Assembly: GCA_002702655.1 (NCBI GenBank)
Contig: PABB01000031.1
Span: forward strand, 62,001 to 126,000
Length of the DNA: 64,000 bases
Reading direction: 5' to 3'
DNA from: Planctomycetaceae bacterium
GTDB taxonomy: Bacteria; Planctomycetota; Planctomycetia; Pirellulales; Lacipirellulaceae
Below are positions 54,443 to 61,326 of the stretch, piece after piece; the first letter of the stretch is position 1; each line of letters opens with the position of its first letter. Position numbers and translations under genes: made by a program. A model generated the notes under the pieces. The model had not been told where the DNA came from. It worked only from the letters and a program-made list of their open reading frames with translations, and did not search any database.

Positions 54443-55138
54443 TCAAATCATGGCGCTGCGACGCCGACGAACCGCGGCTGCCAATGCGGCCGTCGAGGCC
54501 AGAGCAGCCAGTACCAGTCCGCCCGGCTCAGGCACGGCAATCACCCGGACGTTGTCGATTCGCAGAGTCGTGCGAGCCCCGCCACCGTCTGCCGGAAAGC
54601 CGAGAGCCACGACGCGAAATACCCAATTGTCTTGCGTGGGGTCAATCACATCGCCGAATGGTTGCCCCATATCCAGCAGCGACATCGAATGCGTGACAGC
54701 CGGACCGCCGACAGTCATGGCTCCCAAGTTAAAACCCAGCGTACGAGGGCCGCTTCCAGGAGTCGCGACTTCAACCGCGCCAAACCAGCCCGTGTTGGTG
54801 CCGGTCGTGAGCGAAGCGTCAAATTCCAAAACATAGTCGCCGATGCTTGGGCTCGAGTTATTCATGGCCACGGAAGGGAAGGTCCCCTCGACGTTCGTGT
54901 TTAGCGCGCCGGCGCCGGACTTGACGTCAAACGAGAACTCCAGGGCCTGACCGGCGACGATCTCGGCCGCGCTGCCCGCACCGCCATAGCTCGCGTCGCT
55001 GAAATCGCTCACAGACCCGTAGGCGCCAATTGCCTCCGCTTCGAAGTCTTGCGTCAAAACTGACGATTGCGCTTGCGCAATCTCGGCCGTCAAGACGCAT
55101 GCCGCGACGACGACCGCGGTTTGAATTTGCCACTTCAT
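54443..55138 (-). CDS. PEP-CTERM sorting domain protein
   Basis: From the ATG at 55138, with GGGAG 9 bases upstream, this is a 231-residue exported protein. The signal peptide is MKWQIQTAVVVAACVLTAEI, ending AQAQ. The mature N-terminus VLTQDFEAEAIGAYGSVSDF introduces a jelly-roll-like body (YVLEFDASLTTGTNTGWFGA, WVFRVVALGFPADGGGARTT) reminiscent of carbohydrate-binding beta-sandwiches. VPEPGGLVLAALASTAALAA followed by AVRRRRSAMI is the sorting signal. No enzymatic motif is visible. It belongs to a run of four minus-strand PEP-CTERM genes at 54.4-59.7 kb. Confidence 0.87.
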   Translation of the reverse strand: MKWQIQTAVVVAACVLTAEIAQAQSSVLTQDFEAEAIGAYGSVSDFSDASYGGAGSAAEIVAGQALEFSFDVKSGAGALNTNVEGTFPSVAMNNSSPSIGDYVLEFDASLTTGTNTGWFGAVEVATPGSGPRTLGFNLGAMTVGGPAVTHSMSLLDMGQPFGDVIDPTQDNWVFRVVALGFPADGGGARTTLRIDNVRVIAVPEPGGLVLAALASTAALAAAVRRRRSAMI

Positions 55139-55240
55139 TAGATGCAACTCCCAATTGAGGAAAAGAACTCGGAGTGTTCGGAAATCCAATCCATTTCACT
55201 CACAACTCACCAACTTGAACTGGTATCTCCTAAGCGGTTG

Positions 55241-55296
55241 CTATCCCCCGATGCGGTCTGCCCCCGGCGCATAGCGCCTGACCGCATGGGGGATAG
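55241..55296. repeat. long palindromic element between PEP-CTERM genes
   Basis: CTATCCCCC (55241-55249) and ATGCGGTC (55251-55258) pair perfectly with GACCGCAT (55280-55287) and GGGGGATAG (55288-55296), leaving one bulged G at 55250. Inside, GGCGC (55266-55270) pairs with GCGCC (55274-55278) across ATA. It lies 38 bases beyond the stop of the 55334-56671 gene but lacks a T-run, so it could be a terminator or a dispersed repeat. Confidence 0.75.
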
Positions 55297-55333
55297 TCAA
55301 CGACGGCCTCTGCACTCTCCTCCTAGCTCGCCT

Positions 55334-56671
55334 CTACGTCCGCTTGGCTCTCAACGCCCGTGCGGCGGCGACAGCAAATCCGCCCAAGCACAGGAGCATG
55401 GAAGCGGGCTCTGGCACCGCACCGGACGCCGCCCCCGTGACGTAAATGACCGTGCCTTCCAGCAACTCGACGGTTGCGCCAGGAGATGCCACAAACACAA
55501 GGTCGCCATCGGCCGCGCCGAAGACCGACGTATCGTACGCGTTCCCCAGACTCACTTCTTCGCCGGGACCGAGCGTTGTCGCGCCGTCCAAGAAGAGTTC
55601 GCCGATTTGAGCCGCGCTCGATCCGCCGCCTTCAATCCAGCCGTCAGCGGCGGTCGGTGATTGACCGACCGTGGCTTGCCAAGCCAAGAAATCGGAGCCG
55701 TCGCTGGCGCCGTCGCCGTTGGCGTCAGCGTTGGCATTGACCCCGTAGGCGGCTTGCCAATCGGTCAGATCTCCGCCGTCGACCGCTCCGCTGCCGTCGA
55801 AGTCCGTGGGCAAGCCGAAATCGAAGTTCTGATCGTCGAGGCTGTTCCAACCAGCAAGGCTGAGCGCGTTTTGCTCGCTTTGGATCGAGTAATAGTCGAA
55901 TGACACGGCTTCAGTCGTATCGTTACGAATTGTCACTTCCCCCGTGTCCTTGTTCACGACCAGCGTCAGGTCAATGAGGATCGGCGGCGCGGTGAACGCA
56001 GCGGAGACTTCGCCCTGCGGGAAGCCGCCGCCGAAACCGTCCCAACCGAGCGTTTTCGTCCCGGCCGTACCCGTCGCTCGCGCGTCCGCAACGCCGGCGA
56101 CTACGGCGCCGCCGCCAATGGCGCCATTGGCATTCGAGACGCCGAGTTGCCGCGCAATCGAACCGGCGACCGGCACGGTCGTCGCGCCGTCGCCATTGTT
56201 GACGGCGACGAAATTGGCGACAAAACGGTTGTCGGCAGTTGTCGTGATCGTTGCTCCGGTCCCCAAATCCAACGGTGCGAGCGTGTCGACGTCCAGCAAC
56301 TCCATAATGAAGTAAGCGCCGTTGGGACTGGTGTTGTCGAAGTCCACCGTCACATCCCCAGACGCTGCCGGATCGAAGAAGTAGAACAACGACATGCGTT
56401 GATCCTGAATGAACCCGTCCGCTGCGACGCCGCCGTACTGGGGATTGGACGCAATATGGTTATTGTCGATATACGTGCCGACGACGATCGCATTACCGCC
56501 AGCCTGAAGCGTGTAGTTGAAGGTGCCGTTCATGGCCGAGGCGTCAAAGGTTCCGGCGGCGGTTGCCACAACTTGGGCGTCAGCCTGCGTACCGTCAAAT
56601 GCTGACGCGAATGCCATCACGGCAAAAAGCATCAATACGCGTTTTGTCAAGAGCTTTCGATGGTGAAGCAT
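55334..56671 (-). CDS. PEP-CTERM protein with dockerin-like insert in a beta-sandwich
   Basis: This 445-residue exported protein has GGAG 9 bases before the ATG. After the signal region (LMLFAVMAFASAFDG) comes an N-terminal beta domain (VVATAAGTFDASAMNGTFNY). From about residue 233 lies a module starting LTLVVNKDTGEVTIRNDTTE and WNSLDDQNFDFG. It is interrupted at about 290-335 by two EF-hand-like loops, DFDGSGAVDGGDLTDWQAAY and DANGDGASDGSDFLAWQATV. It resumes with WIEGGGSSAAQIGELFLDGA. The loops resemble type-I dockerin calcium motifs. PEP-CTERM signal VPEPASMLLCLGGFAVAAAR ends it. The whole C-terminal half is shared with the next gene. Confidence 0.9.
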   Translation of the reverse strand: MLHHRKLLTKRVLMLFAVMAFASAFDGTQADAQVVATAAGTFDASAMNGTFNYTLQAGGNAIVVGTYIDNNHIASNPQYGGVAADGFIQDQRMSLFYFFDPAASGDVTVDFDNTSPNGAYFIMELLDVDTLAPLDLGTGATITTTADNRFVANFVAVNNGDGATTVPVAGSIARQLGVSNANGAIGGGAVVAGVADARATGTAGTKTLGWDGFGGGFPQGEVSAAFTAPPILIDLTLVVNKDTGEVTIRNDTTEAVSFDYYSIQSEQNALSLAGWNSLDDQNFDFGLPTDFDGSGAVDGGDLTDWQAAYGVNANADANGDGASDGSDFLAWQATVGQSPTAADGWIEGGGSSAAQIGELFLDGATTLGPGEEVSLGNAYDTSVFGAADGDLVFVASPGATVELLEGTVIYVTGAASGAVPEPASMLLCLGGFAVAAARALRAKRT

Positions 56672-56719
56672 GCTGCCTACTCCAGAATGCGCGGAAATGC
56701 CGTGAAGAGAATCTGTACT

Positions 56720-57994
56720 TCAAACACCGCTACGGCGTCGAAGAGACAAGAGCGCGACACCTGTCGCTATGCCCAGAGCGAAGGTTGACGGTTCCGGCAC
56801 CGGGCCGGCGACGGCGCCGGTCTCATAAACCACGGCTCCCATTCCTAAGGTCGTCGATTCGCCCGTTGACACGTGGAATTCCAGGTCTCCATCCGCCGTT
56901 CCGAATACGCTGCTGTCGTACGCTGCGCCCAAGCTTACTTCTTCGCCGGGACCGAGCGTGGATGCGCCGTTCAGGAACAACTCGCCGAGCACGCTGGCGT
57001 TCGCTCCGCCGCCTTCAATCCAGCCATCAGCTGCCGTGGGCAACGCGCCGAGATTGGTTTGCCACGCCAGGAAGTCAGAGCCGTTGCTTTGGCCGTCCCC
57101 GTTAGCGTCGGCCATGTCGTCGACCCCGTAGGAGGACTGCCACACACCCAAATCCGCGCCGTCCACGATGCCATCGTTGCTGTAATCGGTTGGCACGCCA
57201 GCATCGTAATTCTGGTCGTCAAGGCTGTTCCAGCCAGCCGGATCAAGAGCGGATTGCGCGCTTTCAATGGAATAGTAATCGAGAGAAACCGGCGCCCCGG
57301 AATCATTGCGGATCTTGATTTCGTTCGTATCTTTGTTGACGACCAAGGTCAGGTCGACCATCGGAGGGAGCTGCATCTCGATCTTCAGATTGTCCATCAG
57401 CCAGACTTGCTCGAACGTTGTTCCGGTAGCCACCTCCAGCCCCGGCCACGGCATGCCCACCTCCAGCGACCACCGCTGCTTGTTCAAGACCCATTCTTGT
57501 CCTTGCCACCACCCGACGTTCAAGTCGGCGAGATTGTATTCGACATGAACCCACCCGTCTGCCTGCGAGAAGCTCGCTGCAGCCGCACCATAGCCATTGT
57601 CGTCGGAACCGCTCTGCTCTTCGGTCACGACGAACAACTGCAAATCGATCGGATCCCAGCCGCCTTGTACGTTTCGAATGTCGAACGAGACGGTGTATCG
57701 AGACGGGTCGGTGCTCGTGTTACCACTGAGCGTCAGATCCCACTTCGAACCGAAACGATTGTCTGCGGCTCCGGTGCCGACGACGTTACTCCTGTGTTCG
57801 ACGACGATATTTCCGTCGTAGTCGGCGAACGTGGCGGTGTGATCGGCCCCGCCCCCTCCCCAGTTCCATGCGGGAAAACCTCCGCCGATCGTCTCGCCCT
57901 CGTAGTCGTTCTCGTAAACGACGACCTGCGCATCGCACACCGGAAATCCGGCGACGCAGGCGCATAACGTTGTAAGTATCGCTCTTTTAAACAT
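56720..57994 (-). CDS. PEP-CTERM protein with dockerin-like insert, paralogous C-terminus
   Basis: From the ATG at 57994 this is a 424-residue exported protein (signal MFKRAILTTLCACVAGFPVC). Its N-terminal domain, VVVYENDYEGETIGGGFPAW onward, is a jelly-roll-like body different from that of the neighbour. The C-terminal half repeats the neighbour's plan: LTLVVNKDTNEIKIRNDSGA, WNSLDDQNYDAGV, then loops NDGIVDGADLGVWQ and DANGDGQSNGSDFLAWQ, then WIEGGGANASVLGELFLNGA. VPEPSTFALGIATGVALLSL and RRRSGV form the sorting signal. Swapping of N-terminal domains onto a common C-terminal module is the natural reading. Confidence 0.9.
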   Translation of the reverse strand: MFKRAILTTLCACVAGFPVCDAQVVVYENDYEGETIGGGFPAWNWGGGGADHTATFADYDGNIVVEHRSNVVGTGAADNRFGSKWDLTLSGNTSTDPSRYTVSFDIRNVQGGWDPIDLQLFVVTEEQSGSDDNGYGAAAASFSQADGWVHVEYNLADLNVGWWQGQEWVLNKQRWSLEVGMPWPGLEVATGTTFEQVWLMDNLKIEMQLPPMVDLTLVVNKDTNEIKIRNDSGAPVSLDYYSIESAQSALDPAGWNSLDDQNYDAGVPTDYSNDGIVDGADLGVWQSSYGVDDMADANGDGQSNGSDFLAWQTNLGALPTAADGWIEGGGANASVLGELFLNGASTLGPGEEVSLGAAYDSSVFGTADGDLEFHVSTGESTTLGMGAVVYETGAVAGPVPEPSTFALGIATGVALLSLRRRSGV

Positions 57995-58059
57995 GATCAG
58001 ATTCCTGCTGGAAAAGTGGCAAACGAAGCGCGACAGGCATGCAAGACTGAGTTCATCAG

Positions 58060-59742
58060 TCAACAGCAAGGCCCGGCCGAGATAGCCGTGCGGCGGCGCC
58101 GCGAGCACCAAGCCAACACTCCGCCAAGCAGAACGAGCACGGTCGTCGAAGGCTCGGGCACGGCGCTGATCAGAGCGGCCAATGCGCCAGCTCCGTTCGC
58201 CGCGTCAAAGTCGGCCTCGAACAGCAGGAAATCGTCGTAATTGTTGCTGAGGTTTCCGTCGAGATCGCCGAGCGTGGCCGCTTGGGCGATCGTCATGCCT
58301 GCAAAATCCTCAAAGTGATGAGACGCAAACACCACCCAATCGGCGGCATCAATCTGTCCGTCGAAATTCAAGTCGCTTCGCGCGGCCCGTTGGTCAATCC
58401 CCCCTTCGTAGGAGACGCGCACGCCGATCGTTTCCACCGAGAAATCGGGGAGAAGGCGATCGACCGAGACGACCAAGTCTTCGTAAGTCGAGAGGGTCCA
58501 AGCGCCCGCGCCGCCAAGTTGAATGCTGGTTTGGGTGCCGCCCGTCCCGAGTTGGCCGCCGTCGCCGATCAGCTCGACTTCGTCGAGCAATTCGCTCGTG
58601 CTGGGATTCAGCGACCACTGATCGTCGGGATCGAAACTTCCGCCGCTGTTACTGTCGTAGTTATCAGTGATGCTCAGCCAATTGTTGGGGTCGAGAGCTC
58701 CGCTGGCCGACGCGATACGCACACCGACCAAGTTGATCGCCGGACCGTCATTCGTCAGCGTGAATGTCCCATCGTCGCGGTTGACAGTCAGCGACAAGTT
58801 GAACTCCTCAACCCAAGCGTCAAACGCAACTGTCGAATCGGGGCCCGCGGCAAACGAGTTGGCCACGTACGTCGCCGACGGGGCGGCGCTGTAAATGCGA
58901 AACTCATCGTAAGAACCGTCGAACAGCGGGTCGGGCCACTGACTGCGACCCAGCCAGTTGTTCACGTCGTCGAATGTGCGAATGTCGATGTCGGGATCAA
59001 TCCCCCCATAGCCCACCAGCGCGCCGTCGACATAAAGCGACATTGTGCCGTTGGCCCCGTTGGGCGTGAACGCGCGAAAATCGTTGTGGTTGTAGACCGC
59101 CATCACGTGCGTCGGCACCCCCAGCGTGGCTGTTCCGCCCAGCCCCACGGCGGGCTCCCTGCCCGATGCCGTGTGATTCGTCATATCGACGATGTTGCCT
59201 CGTCCTGACGTGGCGACAATCGAGAGGTAATCGGCCGCAGAACCCAAGTTCGAAGTGTCTTCACCATCGTTGCTGTTGCCAAAGTCGCCGACTCGCTGCC
59301 AGGTGCGACTTTCAGAGAGCGTGTACCACCATTCGAACGCGACGGCGCCGTTCAACCCGGCGGTCGCCGCACTAGAAACGATCCCGTTAGGCAGGTCGAC
59401 GTAAGCGTCCTCGGTAATGTTGTTAGACGCCTCGCCGCTATTGGCCGAGAGGTCAAGCATGCCGCCGCTAAACGCTGCAGTCGCGACGCCGGGATCAACC
59501 ACCGTCCCGTGGGCCGAGCCGATGGAATCCGACGCGTCAGCCGTGAAGGAGTAACGATGAGCGAGCTGGCCATAAGCCGCCGGCAGACTCATTGCCGCCA
59601 GCGAAGCGAGCACAGCCGCGCATCGAAAAGTCCGATTCGAAAACTGGCGGGCCCGCAGCTTTCCGGCGCCGCCGAGAGCTCGACGAGCGTCACGGCTCAA
59701 AGTCGACAACAGTCCATTCACTAAGGCATCTTGGCCAATCAC
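58060..59742 (-). CDS. LamG-like PEP-CTERM protein with dockerin-like repeats
   Basis: I take the GTG at 59742 because GGAGGGG stands 6 bases before it; the frame is open upstream to 59943 without a start signal. The 560-residue product has a long basic leader, then the export segment CAAVLASLAAMSLPAAYGQL. A LamG-like domain follows at about 65-320 (AVAFEWWYTLSESRTWQRVG, GTMSLYVDGALVGYGG). The beta-sandwich beginning LSLTVNRDDGTFTLTNDGPA is uninterrupted here. The dockerin-like loops (DLNFDGQIDAADWVVFASHH, DLDGNLSNNYDDFLLFEADF) come after it rather than inside. It ends VPEPSTTVLVLLGGVLAWCS with RRRR. Confidence 0.87.
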   Translation of the reverse strand: MIGQDALVNGLLSTLSRDARRALGGAGKLRARQFSNRTFRCAAVLASLAAMSLPAAYGQLAHRYSFTADASDSIGSAHGTVVDPGVATAAFSGGMLDLSANSGEASNNITEDAYVDLPNGIVSSAATAGLNGAVAFEWWYTLSESRTWQRVGDFGNSNDGEDTSNLGSAADYLSIVATSGRGNIVDMTNHTASGREPAVGLGGTATLGVPTHVMAVYNHNDFRAFTPNGANGTMSLYVDGALVGYGGIDPDIDIRTFDDVNNWLGRSQWPDPLFDGSYDEFRIYSAAPSATYVANSFAAGPDSTVAFDAWVEEFNLSLTVNRDDGTFTLTNDGPAINLVGVRIASASGALDPNNWLSITDNYDSNSGGSFDPDDQWSLNPSTSELLDEVELIGDGGQLGTGGTQTSIQLGGAGAWTLSTYEDLVVSVDRLLPDFSVETIGVRVSYEGGIDQRAARSDLNFDGQIDAADWVVFASHHFEDFAGMTIAQAATLGDLDGNLSNNYDDFLLFEADFDAANGAGALAALISAVPEPSTTVLVLLGGVLAWCSRRRRTAISAGPCC

Positions 59743-59904
59743 GGCAGTCCCCTCCAAAAGCAGAAGTTCGGGCTGGCAAGAAAAGAGCGGCAAGGGCTTG
59801 GTCGGTACAGCAGACCAGTGGCGTGGTCGATAAGTCCAAATTGACCGCCTAGATGAGCCTGGAGGCGGCGTACTTGGTTTCGCCTCTATCGGTTGTACTA
59901 AAAA

Positions 59905-59918
59905 TGCCGGCGCTGTCA
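59905..59918. promoter_or_regulatory. operator-like site 1 in the lacI-type promoter
   Basis: TGCCGGCGCTGTCA lies just upstream of the -35. Its CGGCGCTGTCAA part (59908-59919) is repeated exactly at 59975-59986. It has a GCGC centre and imperfect dyad symmetry. Confidence 0.45.
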
Positions 59919-59934
59919 ATATGCCGCCGGGAAA

Positions 59935-59964
59935 TTGACACACAATTCCAAATGTGCCTATATT
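59935..59964 (+). promoter_or_regulatory. sigma-70-type promoter of the LacI-family gene
   Basis: A perfect -35 TTGACA (59935-59940) and TATATT (59959-59964, five of six matches) are separated by 18 bases. It lies about 195 bases upstream of the ATG at 60159, implying a long leader that contains further inverted repeats. Confidence 0.6.
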
Positions 59965-59971
59965 GGCTGGA

Positions 59972-59985
59972 CTGCGGCGCTGTCA
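59972..59985. promoter_or_regulatory. operator-like site 2 at the expected transcription start
   Basis: CTGCGGCGCTGTCA shares the last ten bases of site 1. It begins 8 bases after the -10 hexamer, where a bound repressor would block initiation. Confidence 0.45.
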
Positions 59986-60081
59986 AAAACGACGCGCCGC
60001 GGCACGCCGCGCCATACGGAGTCCGGCGTAATCGGCGTGTTTCGTCGCCGATCGCAGAGTTGACGCGAAAGGGATCAGGTC

Positions 60082-60118
60082 TGACCGCCAGTCAAAAGCT
60101 AAATTGACTGTGCAGTCA
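60082..60118. promoter_or_regulatory. tandem inverted repeats upstream of the LacI-family start
   Basis: TGACCGCCAGTCA (60082-60094) and TGACTGTGCAGTCA (60105-60118) are both inverted repeats sharing TGAC...CAGTCA. The second has perfect six-base arms around TG. They lie 41-77 bases upstream of the ATG and could bind a dimeric regulator. Confidence 0.4.
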
Positions 60119-60158
60119 TTTTCTGGTTGGGCGGCCCACGAGCGGGGATTCGAGGCGA

Positions 60159-61160
60159 ATGTCAGTCACCATCGAACAGATCGCGAAACGTGCTGGCGTA
60201 TCTGCGTCCACGGCGGCCAGAGCGCTGCGCGGAGATTTTAAGGGCGCGCAAGAGCGAAGCATCGAGAAGGCTCGTGAGATCCTACGCATATCCGAGGAAC
60301 TGGGTTACCGTCCGAATTGGCGCGCACGGGCGCTCTCGCGAGGGAAGACTCGGTCCATCGGATTGCTTTACACGAATCCGATGTGGATATTCGAAGACCC
60401 GATGAACGAGATCGCCGTTTCGTTCACTGAGACGCTGCAGTCGCTGAAGTATGACCTGCGGCTGATACCCGTCACTAAGGATGAGCACTGGAAAGAGTTG
60501 GTTTACGGCGGCGCCGTCGACGGGGTCGCATTTATGGTCAGCGTCCCGGAAGAAGCCGGCGAGCTCCTTGAGAATCAGAAAGTGCCCGTCGTCCTGATTG
60601 GCGACAAGCGCGCAGGAACGCCTTCGATTGTGCCCGACGACGAAGCAGGAGGTTATTTGGCGGCACGTCATCTTATCGGTCTGGGGCACAAGAAAATTGT
60701 CTACTACGTTCACAGCGATATTCGCGACCACTTCAGCGTCAACGACCGCCAAGCCGGATACGAGCGCGCCATGCGAGAAGCCGATCTGGGCGATCAGATT
60801 GAGCTATGGCACTGCGACACCGACGTCGCGATGGATCGCATTTTGTCATCGGACCCGCCCACGGCATTAATCGGCTACTGCCATGTCGAGGCGTTGAGAA
60901 TCGTCCATGCAGCTTGGGCCCATGGCATTTCTATTCCTACCGACCTGAGTCTGATTGCATTCAACGACATGGCGATGACGCAACTCATGTCACCGCCGCT
61001 GACGGTCATTGGATTCGACACCGCTGAAATGGGACGCATCGGGGCAACAATGCTATACCGACTCATCGAAGCGCGTGACAACGGGCCGTCTCAACACCAA
61101 GTGATGCGGGAGCGCCTGATTGTACGCAGTACCACTGCGCCCCCGCAGGAGCGCTCATAA
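60159..61160 (+). CDS. LacI-family transcriptional regulator
   Basis: This 333-residue regulator has an N-terminal helix-turn-helix (VTIEQIAKRAGVSASTAARA, residues 3-22), hinge helix RPNWRARALSRGKTRSIGLL, and a periplasmic-binding-like effector domain (VDGVAFMVSVPEEAGELLEN, VPDDEAGGYLAARHLIGLGH, LSLIAFNDMAMTQLMSPPLT). It should bind palindromic operators and release them on binding a sugar. Its own promoter carries operator-like repeats, so autoregulation is likely. GH3 follows 166 bases downstream on the same strand. A related palindrome near xylA suggests a wider regulon. The DNA-binding helix has AARAL where SRVL is commoner. Confidence 0.95.
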   Translation: MSVTIEQIAKRAGVSASTAARALRGDFKGAQERSIEKAREILRISEELGYRPNWRARALSRGKTRSIGLLYTNPMWIFEDPMNEIAVSFTETLQSLKYDLRLIPVTKDEHWKELVYGGAVDGVAFMVSVPEEAGELLENQKVPVVLIGDKRAGTPSIVPDDEAGGYLAARHLIGLGHKKIVYYVHSDIRDHFSVNDRQAGYERAMREADLGDQIELWHCDTDVAMDRILSSDPPTALIGYCHVEALRIVHAAWAHGISIPTDLSLIAFNDMAMTQLMSPPLTVIGFDTAEMGRIGATMLYRLIEARDNGPSQHQVMRERLIVRSTTAPPQERS

Positions 61161-61326
61161 CTTTTGCCCTCGCTCAAGTGCCGAACACTGATCCGTCACA
61201 GTCACGGCGGGATGGACTTCTCACTGCCAAACTCTGCTGACAGACCAGCGGTGCGAGTCCGGAACCTCGTTGCCTCCAGAGCGATAGCCCCGTCCAATAC
61301 CATCCGCAGCGTTTCCGAGTGCCCGC

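Larger units (their letters stand above)
59743..60158. other. 416-base divergent spacer upstream of the LacI-family gene
   Basis: It contains a strong promoter candidate (59935-59964), two copies of a 12-base direct repeat flanking it, and two inverted repeats nearer the gene. No small gene is seen. Confidence 0.65.
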
